A stretch of DNA of 15,886 nt. Origin: Methanobacteriota archaeon (GTDB lineage: Archaea > Thermoplasmatota > Thermoplasmata > RBG-16-68-12). Both the position numbers and the translations under genes were made by a program. Below are positions 1-7,602 of the stretch, piece after piece; position 1 is the stretch's first letter; each line of letters begins with the position of its first letter. The stretch spans positions 1-15,886 of the forward strand of contig VBLS01000173.1 of the NCBI GenBank assembly GCA_005878635.1, in the 5' to 3' direction. The notes under the pieces are model-generated. The model was not told where the DNA came from. It saw only the letters and a list, made by a program, of their open reading frames with translations, and did not search any database.

Positions 1-20
1 TTCTTCATGGCCGCTGCCCC

Positions 21-1349
21 TTGTCGCCGCGGCAGGAGGTTTCGCCCATTCGCGCAGCGACCGGACCAAGCTCGATTTTGAGAAGCCTTCGTGCCCGCCC
101 GTTTGCCGTCCTTGCGCTGTTCACCGCGATCGTGATGTTCACGACGTTGGGCGGATTGGCGACCGTGGGCATCTGGTCGACTCATCCGTTTGGGGCCGGG
201 AAAGGAGGCGCGCCATCCATCGTGGTCGATTCCCGCGGGCAGGCACACATCTTTGTCCCCTGGGGGCAGCTCCGCTATTACACGACGGCGGGAGGACAAT
301 GGGCCGAGTACGTCCTGCCGGAGACGGACTTCGTATTCCACGGCTCGATCGCCATTGACCGGGAGGACCGACTGCACGTCGCTTACGCGACCGCAAAGGT
401 CGTCGATAATCGGATCGTCTCAAACACGACCCTGAGGTATGCGACGAACCGCGCGGGCGACTGGTCGTTTCAGACTGTAGACTCGGAAGGTTTCGACCCA
501 TCCTTGGCCGCGGAGTCCATTGCGGTCGACTCCACGGGCAACGCTCGTCTCAGCTACTCGACCGCGACCCTCGAGGGTACCGACTACTACCTCACGCGCA
601 AGTATGCGGCGAGAGTCGGGGAGGTATGGAAAATCGACGAACTCGAACTTTATCCGTATGCAATATGGTCGCATGGAGGAGCCGTCACCGGGATCGGTGT
701 TGACGCGCAGGGGAGGCCACACATCGTGTATGCCTTCGATTCGTTCACGATGGGCTATGCGACGAATCGAACCGGATCGTGGGAGTTCGCCTTGATTCCG
801 ACCATCGAAGGGAGCTCGGACCTATCGGCTCCGATCGCATTGGATTCGATGGATCGGGTCCACATCGCCTTTTTTAGAGACCGGGAGGTGGTTCATGCGG
901 TCCGGGAGGGGGCGGGCTGGCGCAACGAGACGATCGAACAAACGGGCGGGATCGGCGCTCGGTCGATCTCCCTTACGATTGATCGCTCGGACACCGTTCA
1001 TATAGGATTCGTGAACCGGGACCTCGCACAGGTCGTCTACGTCACAAATTCTGGGGGATCTTGGAAGTCGACGATCGTCGACCGAAGTCGGGACGCACCG
1101 TATGGAACCTCCTGGGTCTCGATTGCGGTGGGGCCCGATGCGCGGCCTCGCATGGTGTACAATCTGGACTCCGACCGCAAGTACGCGACCACGTCCGTCG
1201 ATTCAGCCCTTCTCGCCGATTTCACGGTTGCGGCAATTCCGTATCTTCTCGGCGAGGCTGTGGTGGCAGTGACGGCCGCGGCTTTTGTCTGGCGGAGCTC
1301 TCGAAAGCGCCGGGCACCCCGGCCCGCCGAAGGCCAGCCGGAATCGTGA
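21..1349 (+). CDS. Membrane-anchored seven-repeat beta-propeller surface protein
   Basis: The protein has a hydrophobic segment near the N-terminus (about residues 28-52), a long hydrophilic domain and a C-terminal transmembrane helix (about 398-424) followed by a basic tail, which suggests an extracellular domain tethered to the membrane. The middle contains seven degenerate repeats beginning near residues 66, 109, 166, 224, 271, 317 and 367, with the pattern S-I-x-V-D-x-x-G-x-x-H-I-x-Y followed by Y-A-T-N-x-x-G-x-W. Seven copies fit a seven-bladed sialidase/BNR-like propeller, but no catalytic residues are recognisable, so binding or adhesion is more likely than enzymatic action. The start is uncertain: the frame is open to the left edge, TTG at 21 has no ribosome site, and a perfect AGGAGGT at 34-40 lies 7 nt before an ATT codon at 48. 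The next gene begins 31 bp downstream on the same strand. The specific function is unknown. Confidence 0.8.
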   Translation: MSPRQEVSPIRAATGPSSILRSLRARPFAVLALFTAIVMFTTLGGLATVGIWSTHPFGAGKGGAPSIVVDSRGQAHIFVPWGQLRYYTTAGGQWAEYVLPETDFVFHGSIAIDREDRLHVAYATAKVVDNRIVSNTTLRYATNRAGDWSFQTVDSEGFDPSLAAESIAVDSTGNARLSYSTATLEGTDYYLTRKYAARVGEVWKIDELELYPYAIWSHGGAVTGIGVDAQGRPHIVYAFDSFTMGYATNRTGSWEFALIPTIEGSSDLSAPIALDSMDRVHIAFFRDREVVHAVREGAGWRNETIEQTGGIGARSISLTIDRSDTVHIGFVNRDLAQVVYVTNSGGSWKSTIVDRSRDAPYGTSWVSIAVGPDARPRMVYNLDSDRKYATTSVDSALLADFTVAAIPYLLGEAVVAVTAAAFVWRSSRKRRAPRPAEGQPES

Positions 1350-1350
1350 G

Positions 1351-1358
1351 CCTTATTC
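1351..1358 (+). promoter_or_regulatory. TATA-like element for a leaderless M20 transcript
   Basis: CCTTATTC begins 30 nt before the ATG at 1381, the spacing expected for an archaeal TATA box when the transcript starts at or next to the start codon. No Shine-Dalgarno sequence precedes that ATG, which agrees with leaderless translation. The match to the TATA consensus is only partial. A very similar element stands at the same distance before the MFS gene on the other strand. Confidence 0.4.
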
Positions 1359-1380
1359 TCGAAGGGGCGTTCCGGCCGCC

Positions 1381-2796
1381 ATGGTCTTCCTCGCCCCTCC
1401 CGAAGTGACTCGGGCCCTCGAGACAAGGTTTGCTGAGGCCCTCGAGCAGGCGCGGTCGCTTCTACGTCAACCCTCAGTCAGCGCCACCGGCGAGGGAATC
1501 CCGGAATGCGCAGAGATGGTCCGCCAGATGATGACAGACATCGGCTGCAAGACCCGGCTATGGTCGAAGGGCGGCCATCCCCTGGTGGTCGGGGACCTTG
1601 ACGTGGGCGCCCCCGTCACCCTCGTGGAGTACGAGATGTACGACGTCCAGCCCGTCGGCGACCTCACCGCATGGAAGGCCCCACCGTTCGCAGCGGAGAT
1701 CCACGACATCCCTTCGGTTGGGCGATCGATCATCGCCCGGGGTTCGACCAATTCCAAGGGGGCCCTCGCGAATCATCTGTTCACGTGGAAGACGATCCGG
1801 GACGTCGACGAGATGCCCGTGAACTTGAAGATCCTCGCGGAAGGCGAGGAGGAGATCAGCAGCGCGAACTTCATCGAGTACATCCGGACGCATCGTCGGG
1901 AACTCCGGGCGCAGGGTGCGATCGCGAACGACTATTCGGAGGACCTGCGCGGCGTGCCGACCGTGTACCTGGGCGTCAAGGGATGCCTCTACCTGACGAT
2001 CTGGTCCCGCGGCAACCGCACCGCGGGCGGACCGATGGAGGGGGAGATTCACAGCTCGGAGGCGGTCTGGATTGCCTCGCCGGTCTGGCGACTCCTCCAA
2101 GCCTTGGACACGCTCGTCGACGACGATCAGAGGCCGGTCATCGATGGAATCTGGGACGACGTCCGGCCGCCGGGGAAGGCCGAGGTCGCGATGGTCCGAC
2201 GCCTCGCGAAGAAGTTCGACCCGAAGACGTGGTTGCGGGAGGGGAGGGTCGCGAAATTCAAGTACGATCTGCCGAAGGTCGACCTGCTCCTCCGGTACCT
2301 CTACGAACCGACGGTGAACATCTGCGGCATCCACTCCGGGTACGTCGACCATGGCGGGACGAAGACGGTCCTGCCGCACGAGGCGTATGCCAAGGTCGAC
2401 ATCCGGCTCGTGAAGGACATGACGGTCGCGGGCACCCTTCGGAAACTCCGAGCTCACCTCGCGAAACGCGGCTTCGGCGATTTGCGGATCGACGTGCACG
2501 GTCCCTACGGGCCGGCGCGGACCGACCCGACCTCGTGGATCGCGCGCACCGCGATCGAGACGGTCGAGGCCCACGGTAAGGAGCCCGAGGTGTGGCCGTC
2601 GAGCGGGGGCACGATGCCCGCGTTCGCCTTCGATGAGTACCTGCACCTGCCTTGGGTCGCGACCGGTTTGGGCCACGGGGCTCACGCGCATGCACCGAAC
2701 GAGTATGCGTCGATCGACGGGATGCGCCGGTTCATCGCGGCCGAAGCGACCCTCGTCTATACGGCGGCGAAACGCGGCAAGACCGTCGCGAAATGA
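1381..2796 (+). CDS. M20-family metallopeptidase homologue with altered metal-site residues
   Basis: The 471-residue protein aligns by eye with M20 dipeptidases such as carnosinase and PepV. Recognisable landmarks in order are the YDVQP block (residues 87-91), RGSTNSKG (120-127), EGEEE (154-158, catalytic Glu expected at 157 and metal-ligand Glu at 158), an acidic ligand candidate D184, H224 at the start of the lid domain, and the C-terminal HAPNE block (H437). Two positions are unusual. The His of the family GHxDVQP motif is Met86, and the bridging Asp of the DDKG or DNKG motif is Asn124. The fold is confident, but activity as a two-metal peptidase is doubtful; it may use one metal, a different substrate, or be a non-catalytic relative. 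ATG 1381 was chosen because it sits just before the typical N-terminal helix, and the 32 further in-frame upstream codons would overlap the preceding gene. It is probably cytoplasmic, as no signal peptide is visible. Confidence 0.85.
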   Translation: MVFLAPPEVTRALETRFAEALEQARSLLRQPSVSATGEGIPECAEMVRQMMTDIGCKTRLWSKGGHPLVVGDLDVGAPVTLVEYEMYDVQPVGDLTAWKAPPFAAEIHDIPSVGRSIIARGSTNSKGALANHLFTWKTIRDVDEMPVNLKILAEGEEEISSANFIEYIRTHRRELRAQGAIANDYSEDLRGVPTVYLGVKGCLYLTIWSRGNRTAGGPMEGEIHSSEAVWIASPVWRLLQALDTLVDDDQRPVIDGIWDDVRPPGKAEVAMVRRLAKKFDPKTWLREGRVAKFKYDLPKVDLLLRYLYEPTVNICGIHSGYVDHGGTKTVLPHEAYAKVDIRLVKDMTVAGTLRKLRAHLAKRGFGDLRIDVHGPYGPARTDPTSWIARTAIETVEAHGKEPEVWPSSGGTMPAFAFDEYLHLPWVATGLGHGAHAHAPNEYASIDGMRRFIAAEATLVYTAAKRGKTVAK

Positions 2797-2822
2797 CCCC
2801 CGCCGGGCCGAAAAAAGACGGC

Positions 2823-2864
2823 CGAAATTCGCGTCGAAAATTGGTCCGTTCTACATGGAGAAAT
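2823..2864 (+). other. Intergenic segment sharing motifs with 13804-13869
   Basis: This AT-rich segment holds CGAAATT (2823-2829), CGAAAATTGGTCC (2835-2847) and CATGGAGAAAT (2854-2864). Close counterparts occur in the other large intergenic region: CGAAATT at 13846-13852, CGAAAAATGGGTCC at 13856-13869 and an exact CATGGAGAAAT at 13804-13814, in a different order. It lies directly upstream of the filament operon promoter, so it may be a binding region for a shared regulator. The role is inferred. Confidence 0.3.
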
Positions 2865-2900
2865 CGACTCATTCTCAAGGCCAGATTTTCAGCGCGACAC

Positions 2901-2909
2901 ATATAAATA
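2901..2909 (+). promoter_or_regulatory. TATA box of the filament operon
   Basis: ATATAAATA stands in an AT-rich gap between two GC-rich genes and matches the archaeal TATA consensus. Transcription would be expected to begin about 25 nt downstream, near 2928-2933, giving a leader of about 35-40 nt before the pilin start at 2968. No other good promoter was seen before any of the following four genes, so all five genes probably share this one. Confidence 0.7.
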
Positions 2910-2944
2910 GCGTCATCCAGGATGGACCGATGAAAATGTCCACG

Positions 2945-2957
2945 GAGGATTCTCCTC
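2945..2957 (+). promoter_or_regulatory. Small hairpin in the operon leader
   Basis: The arms GAGGA and TCCTC form a perfect 5-bp stem around a 3-nt loop within the predicted leader. The hairpin ends just before the Shine-Dalgarno sequence AGGTGAT (2958-2964). Its left arm is itself a GGAGG-like sequence, so it could hide a decoy ribosome site or shape translation of the pilin. It is short and could be chance. Confidence 0.3.
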
Positions 2958-2967
2958 AGGTGATTTC

Positions 2968-3969
2968 ATGCGCACGCTGATCCGCGACCTCCGGTCGGAC
3001 GATCGCGGCGTGGCATCGACGGTGGGGACGATCATGGCCCTGCTCGTCTTCCTCACGTTCCTCAGCGTGATCGTGAATCAATACGTCCCGATCTGGATGA
3101 CGGACTCCGAAGCTTCCCACATGAACACGGTCTTGGGCCAGTTTGGGGGGTTCAAAGGCGAGGTTGACATCCAGATGTTGGCGGCGCAGGCCGCCCAGGA
3201 TGCGGGGACGTTCAGCATCCCCGTGACGACCTCGACGGCCGTCTCCCTCGGCGTCGATGGCGTGCCGATCTTCTCGGCCGGGACGCCCGGCACGTTGGAA
3301 CTGAATCCCGACGCAGCCCCCTTCACCATTGCTTTCGATTACATGGTCAACGGACAGCGCCGGTCCGTCACGGACCAGGCGAGCGGCTCCGTTGAATTGA
3401 CCGCTCCGAACCGATACTACACGCCCCAGATGATCGCCTACGAGAACGGGGCGGTGATCCGGTACCAGACCGACGGGCAGTTCATCCGTGTCCATCCGAC
3501 GTTCTCGGTCCTGATGTCGAACAAGACGCTGGACATCTCCTTCGCCCTGTTGAGCCTCTATGGGAAGGGGATCGTCAGCGGCACGACGACCGAGCTCGTC
3601 AGCTCGGAACTGTTCGCATTTGACCGCCAGGAATACTCCGGCTTCCCGAGCAACGCGGTCATCTGGGTCAACCACACCGCCTCCCGGTACGGCCTGTCCT
3701 GGTTCCGGTTCATGAATCAGACCCTCGCGGACACGCTGAAGCTGGGCGGGTCGTACACACGGACGTCCCTCGACGAGCGATTCATCGCGAAGTCCGGCGG
3801 AGTGACGGTCTACGACATCCGGGCGACCTTGAACCCGACGACGGGGCTTTACATCATGCGGCTCGCGATCTACAACAACCCGGGCATCATGGGGCTCTCC
3901 TACTTCCGGCTCCAGCACGCCCAAATCCAGGTCAGCGTCGGCGACGCGACGACCCAGGTGCAGTTCTGA
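2968..3969 (+). CDS. Large archaeal pilin-like protein with class III signal peptide
   Basis: The N-terminus has a basic and acidic leader ending in DDRG (residues 11-14) followed by a hydrophobic stretch at about 15-37. This is the arrangement of archaeal prepilins, which are cut after Gly by a PibD/EppA-type prepilin peptidase; here the mature protein would start at Val15. The remaining roughly 295 residues are predicted to be extracellular and beta-rich, with possible N-glycosylation sequons at N185, N235 and N250. A YENGAVIRY segment (158-166) recalls large pilin-like proteins of haloarchaea. At 333 residues it is much longer than a usual major pilin and may be a tip, minor or adhesive subunit, though it is the only pilin candidate here. 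The start is set by AGGTGAT at 2958-2964. It leads the operon of motor and platform genes, which supports its role as the exported substrate. Confidence 0.8.
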   Translation: MRTLIRDLRSDDRGVASTVGTIMALLVFLTFLSVIVNQYVPIWMTDSEASHMNTVLGQFGGFKGEVDIQMLAAQAAQDAGTFSIPVTTSTAVSLGVDGVPIFSAGTPGTLELNPDAAPFTIAFDYMVNGQRRSVTDQASGSVELTAPNRYYTPQMIAYENGAVIRYQTDGQFIRVHPTFSVLMSNKTLDISFALLSLYGKGIVSGTTTELVSSELFAFDRQEYSGFPSNAVIWVNHTASRYGLSWFRFMNQTLADTLKLGGSYTRTSLDERFIAKSGGVTVYDIRATLNPTTGLYIMRLAIYNNPGIMGLSYFRLQHAQIQVSVGDATTQVQF

Positions 3970-3979
3970 GGTGCCCAAG

Positions 3980-5632
3980 ATGCCGAAGCGACGCAAGGTG
4001 ATGGTGCCACGCGGCGGGATCCAACAGAAGGCCGAATGGTCCGGGAGCCGCGGATCGTACCTGACCCGAATCCCCAACTTGGCCCGCGACACCCTCGAGG
4101 AGATCGAGGTGATGCCGATCCGCGAGCCCTTCACGTACGCCCGAATCCTCTACGATCACGATCGGTCGGAGTACATCTACGAAGTCTGGGAGCCCCACCT
4201 CGACGCGCGGGAGAAGGAGTTCCTGGACATGATCAAGGACTCCCTGAACCGCACCCTCGAGTACGAATGGGAGAAGATGGCGGAGAAGGACAAGAAGGAA
4301 TACATCGAGGAAGCCATCGACTCGTTCATCAGCTCCCGGGGTATACGCCTCGAGCCCGCGTCGAAGGACAAGATCGTCTACTACATCATCCGCGACTTCG
4401 TCGGCTACGGCCCGGTCGACGTCCTCATGGCGGACCTGCGGATCGAAGACGTCTCCTGCGACGGGACCGGCATCCCGCTCTTCGTGTTCCACCAGAAGTA
4501 CGAGTCGATCAAGACGAACGTCATCTTCGACGATGACGACGCCCTCAACTCGTTCGTCGTCCTGCTCGGCCAGCGATGTGCGAAGCAAATCTCGGTGGCG
4601 AACCCGATCCTCGACGGGACGTCCTTCGAGGGCCACCGGGTCCAAGCCACGTACGCCCGCGAGGTCACGACCCGCGGTTCCTCGTTCACGATCCGGCGGT
4701 ACAAGGAGAAGCCCTTCACCCCCGTCGAGCTGGTGAAGTTCGGCACCGCGAGCGCCGAGATGGTCGCTTACCTGTGGGTGGCCGTCGAGAGCGGCAAATC
4801 CATGATGGTCTGCGGCGGGACCGCCTCCGGCAAGACGGCGACGCTCAACAGCGCCGCGCTGTTCATCCGACCCGGCGCCAAGATCGTGTCGATCGAGGAC
4901 ACGCGGGAGATCAACCTGCCCCACGAGAACTGGATCCCCGGCACGACTCGGTCCGGCGTGGGCGAACGCGGACCCGACGGCAAGGCCGGCGGCGAGATCG
5001 ACATGTACGACCTCGTGCGCGCCGCGCTGCGGCAACGGCCGAACTACATCGTCGTCGGGGAAGTGCGCGGCAAAGAGACATACACGATGTTCCAAGCGAT
5101 GGCCACGGGCCACCCGACGATGTCCACAATGCACGCGGACTCCGTCAAGTCGATGGTCAACCGGTTGGAGAACCCGCCGATCAACACGCCGCGGATCCTG
5201 CTCACCGCCCTGAACTTCGTCGTCATCCAGACCCACGCCCGGATCGGCGACTCGATCGTCCGGCGGATCAAGCAGGTCGTCGAGCTCGTCGGGTTCGAGC
5301 CGGAGACGAACGAGCTGATCACGAACACGGTGTACGAATGGGACGCCGCGACGGACACGTTCGTCTACAAGGGGCACTCGTTCCTGTTCGATGAGATCAT
5401 GGAAATGAGGAACATGACGCATGAGGAGATGGAGGCCGAGTTCCAGCGGCGCGTCGACATTCTCAACTACATGTTGCAGAAGGGCCTCACCGACTTCCGA
5501 GAGATCGCGAAGATCGTCGTCCAGTATTACCAGTACCCTGACGAGACGGCGAAGCGCGTCCGCGAGGAGATGGGCCTGCCCGAGCAGGGAACCCCGAAGG
5601 CCGTCGAGGCGGGAGGTGAGACGGTTGGCTAG
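3980..5632 (+). CDS. Type IV filament secretion ATPase 1 (FlaI/TadA/VirB11-like)
   Basis: This hexameric motor ATPase is expected to drive filament subunits through the platform protein from the cytoplasmic side. The 550-residue product carries an N-terminal domain (about 35-245) and a RecA-like ATPase domain with Walker A GGTASGKT (279-286), an Asp box with SIEDTREINLPHENW (304-318), Walker B IVVGEVRG (357-364) and a His box around MHAD (384-387). These are the standard PilT/FlaI-family motifs and all look intact. GTG 3971 is possible, but ATG 3980 was chosen because GAGGTG at 3968-3973 lies 6 nt before it. The first base of that ribosome site is in the pilin stop codon, so translation of the two is probably coupled. 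Its 3' end overlaps the next gene by 8 bp. It is clearly paralogous to the ATPase at 7603-9414, with about half of the aligned residues identical by eye. Confidence 0.93.
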   Translation: MPKRRKVMVPRGGIQQKAEWSGSRGSYLTRIPNLARDTLEEIEVMPIREPFTYARILYDHDRSEYIYEVWEPHLDAREKEFLDMIKDSLNRTLEYEWEKMAEKDKKEYIEEAIDSFISSRGIRLEPASKDKIVYYIIRDFVGYGPVDVLMADLRIEDVSCDGTGIPLFVFHQKYESIKTNVIFDDDDALNSFVVLLGQRCAKQISVANPILDGTSFEGHRVQATYAREVTTRGSSFTIRRYKEKPFTPVELVKFGTASAEMVAYLWVAVESGKSMMVCGGTASGKTATLNSAALFIRPGAKIVSIEDTREINLPHENWIPGTTRSGVGERGPDGKAGGEIDMYDLVRAALRQRPNYIVVGEVRGKETYTMFQAMATGHPTMSTMHADSVKSMVNRLENPPINTPRILLTALNFVVIQTHARIGDSIVRRIKQVVELVGFEPETNELITNTVYEWDAATDTFVYKGHSFLFDEIMEMRNMTHEEMEAEFQRRVDILNYMLQKGLTDFREIAKIVVQYYQYPDETAKRVREEMGLPEQGTPKAVEAGGETVG

Positions 5633-6659
5633 TACCTTCGACAAGCTGGAGACCCGCGGGACCCTGACGAAGACGAAGCGGTTCCGGCCCGGGGACCAGC
5701 CGGGCAAGGCCAACCACCTCGTGAAGTTGCCGAAGGGAGCGAAGCCGGTGACGGTGAGCCTGTCCCCGAAGGAACAGGTCGCGTGGCGCATGTTCGGGAA
5801 GTTCGTTCAGGCCCGACGCGGCGAGAACCCCGAGCTCGAGGACAACCTGCTGAAGGCCCACATCAAGCTGCGGCCGGAGGAGTATCTCGCGGTCGCCTGG
5901 ATGAACACGACCTTCGCCGCAGTCGGCTCCGTCGTCGCGGCTTTCGCGCTCGCCATCTTCCTGTTCATCCTGCGAATCGACATCTTCTCCCTCCTGATCT
6001 TCCTGGGCCTCGTGGCCGCCCTTCCGATCTTCTTCTCCTACATGTATTACTTCGGCCTCCCGGTTGGATACAAAGGGAAGCCGCGATCCCGCGCGAAGAA
6101 GCGCGGCACGAAGATCGACAAGCGGATCTCCGGCGCGATGTCGTTCATCTCCGCCATGGCTTCCGCGGACGTCCCGGTGGACGTGATCTTCAAGGAGCTG
6201 TCCAAGCAGACCGTCTACGGCGAGGTCGCCCGCGAGGCGGAGTGGATCACGCGAGACACGGAGCTCCTTGGCCTGGACATCCTGAGCGCGATCCGGAAAG
6301 CGGCGCAGCGCTCGCCCTCCAGCAAGTTCCAGGACTTCCTCCAGGGCGTCGTCACGACGTCCACGAGCGGCGGCCAGCTCAAACCGTACTTCCTCGTCAA
6401 GGCGGAGCAGTTCGAGAAGGAGGACCGCCTCGAGATGAGGAAGAAGATGGAGACGCTCGGCATGCTCGCCGAGTCCTTCGTGACGGTCGTCGTGGCCTTC
6501 CCCCTTTTCCTGGTCGTCATCATGGCGATTATGGCCCTCATCAGCAAGGGAAGCTCGGGCTCCGTGCTCGTGCTCCTCTACGTCGTGGTCGCCCTGATGA
6601 TCCCCCTCAGCCAGTTCGGCTTCATCTTCGTGATCTGGAATATGGAACAGGAGGCCTGA
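5625..6659 (+). CDS. Filament platform protein A (single T2SF domain, FlaJ/TadB-like)
   Basis: The 344-residue product is an integral membrane protein with a hydrophilic, basic N-terminal region (1-85), two transmembrane segments (about 88-115 and 119-143), a cytoplasmic T2SF domain (about 165-280) and two C-terminal transmembrane segments (about 282-306 and 313-337). Proteins of this family form the inner-membrane platform on which the secretion ATPase acts. Archaeal FlaJ normally holds two T2SF domains in one chain; here there is one, and the second is likely supplied by the next gene. The chosen start is TTG 5625, because GGAGGTGAG (5612-5620) sits 4 nt before it and the reading frame before it only overlaps the ATPase gene. 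The start overlaps the preceding stop codon by 8 bp, which is typical of coupled translation. Confidence 0.88.
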   Translation: MASTFDKLETRGTLTKTKRFRPGDQPGKANHLVKLPKGAKPVTVSLSPKEQVAWRMFGKFVQARRGENPELEDNLLKAHIKLRPEEYLAVAWMNTTFAAVGSVVAAFALAIFLFILRIDIFSLLIFLGLVAALPIFFSYMYYFGLPVGYKGKPRSRAKKRGTKIDKRISGAMSFISAMASADVPVDVIFKELSKQTVYGEVAREAEWITRDTELLGLDILSAIRKAAQRSPSSKFQDFLQGVVTTSTSGGQLKPYFLVKAEQFEKEDRLEMRKKMETLGMLAESFVTVVVAFPLFLVVIMAIMALISKGSSGSVLVLLYVVVALMIPLSQFGFIFVIWNMEQEA

Positions 6660-6660
6660 G

Positions 6661-7593
6661 ATGGCGAACCCCGATCTGGAGAAAGCCCGCGTCCGCCTCT
6701 ACGAGAAGGCCGACCGAAAGCCCGCCATCATCGCGACCGGCACCGTCCTGATGGTGCTCGCAGGATTCATCGCGTTCCTGAACTTGATCAACTCGATCAG
6801 CCTCGGCTTCCGGGCGGACCAGCGGCCGATCGAGAGGTTCCTCTTCTGGCTCATCGTCGCGACCCTCGGGTTCATCGGCCCGTACGGATTCTTCCTGGCG
6901 AAGAAGCAGCGCGAGATCAAACAGATCGAGCGACGGCTGCCGGACTTCCTGCGCGACGTCGCGGAAGCGGGCCGGTTCGGGATGACCCTGGCCGACGCGA
7001 TCGTCGTGTCGGGCGGGGGCCGCTACGGCAAGCTCACGCCGGAGATCAAGAAGATGGCCGCCCAAATCACTTGGGGCGTCCCCGCGACCGAAGCCCTCCG
7101 CCTGTTCGCGACGCGCGTCAAGACCCCCATGGTCGAGCGGGTCGTCGCGATCATCGTGAAGTCCTCCGACGCCGGTGGCGATGTCGCCGACGTCCTGACG
7201 ATGGTCAGTCACGACACGAAGGAGAACCAGCTCACCGAGGACGAGCGGCGAATCGCGATGTCGACGTACATTGCGGTCATCTACATCTCGTTCATGGTGT
7301 TCCTGGTGACGATCTGGATCCTGAACGTGACCTTCCTCCCGAAGATGCTCGAGGCGAGCGGGGCTCTGGAGGGAGGCGCGGGCGGCGCGGCCCTCGCGGG
7401 GGCCAGCCCTCTCGCGAATAACCTACCCGAGGTCGTCTTCAACGTCAAGATCGCGTTCTTCGTGGCCGTGATCGTGCATGCCCTCGGGGACGGTATCCTC
7501 GCGGGCGTCCTCGACACGGGGAAGATCGCGAATGGCCTCCGGCACAGCTTCATCATGCTCGTGATCGCCATGTTCGCGTTCCTGGTCATCTGA
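6661..7593 (+). CDS. Filament platform protein B (single T2SF domain, FlaJ/TadC-like)
   Basis: The 310-residue product has transmembrane segments at about 22-42, 59-80, 200-228, 258-283 and 293-310, with a cytoplasmic T2SF domain at about 90-198 that includes the RRLPDFLRDVAEAGRFGMTL signature region (91-110) and the A-G-G-D segment (171-174) seen in TadC/FlaJ proteins. It probably pairs with the preceding platform protein to reproduce the two-domain FlaJ, or the TadB-TadC pair of bacterial Tad pili. A Gly/Ala-rich loop (234-249) separates two membrane helices and is likely outside the cell or flexible. AGGAGG at 6649-6654 lies 6 nt before ATG 6661, which follows the previous stop by one base. 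Confidence 0.88.
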   Translation: MANPDLEKARVRLYEKADRKPAIIATGTVLMVLAGFIAFLNLINSISLGFRADQRPIERFLFWLIVATLGFIGPYGFFLAKKQREIKQIERRLPDFLRDVAEAGRFGMTLADAIVVSGGGRYGKLTPEIKKMAAQITWGVPATEALRLFATRVKTPMVERVVAIIVKSSDAGGDVADVLTMVSHDTKENQLTEDERRIAMSTYIAVIYISFMVFLVTIWILNVTFLPKMLEASGALEGGAGGAALAGASPLANNLPEVVFNVKIAFFVAVIVHALGDGILAGVLDTGKIANGLRHSFIMLVIAMFAFLVI

Positions 7594-7602
7594 GGTGAAC
7601 GA

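Noticed and set aside
1558..2691. Long open frame on the - strand across the M20 gene (377 codons)
   Set aside because: It is rich in Arg, Asp and Pro with no domain pattern, as expected for an antisense frame of a GC-rich gene; the + frame shows clear M20 motifs.
2806..2823. GGCCG/CGGCC hairpin after the M20 gene as a terminator
   Set aside because: The 5-bp stem has an A-rich loop and no T run follows on the + strand, so it does not fit a bacterial or archaeal terminator.
3932..5791. 619-codon open frame on the - strand across ATPase 1
   Set aside because: Composition is dominated by Asp, Arg, Val and Leu with no recognisable fold, and it lies fully opposite a gene with intact ATPase motifs.
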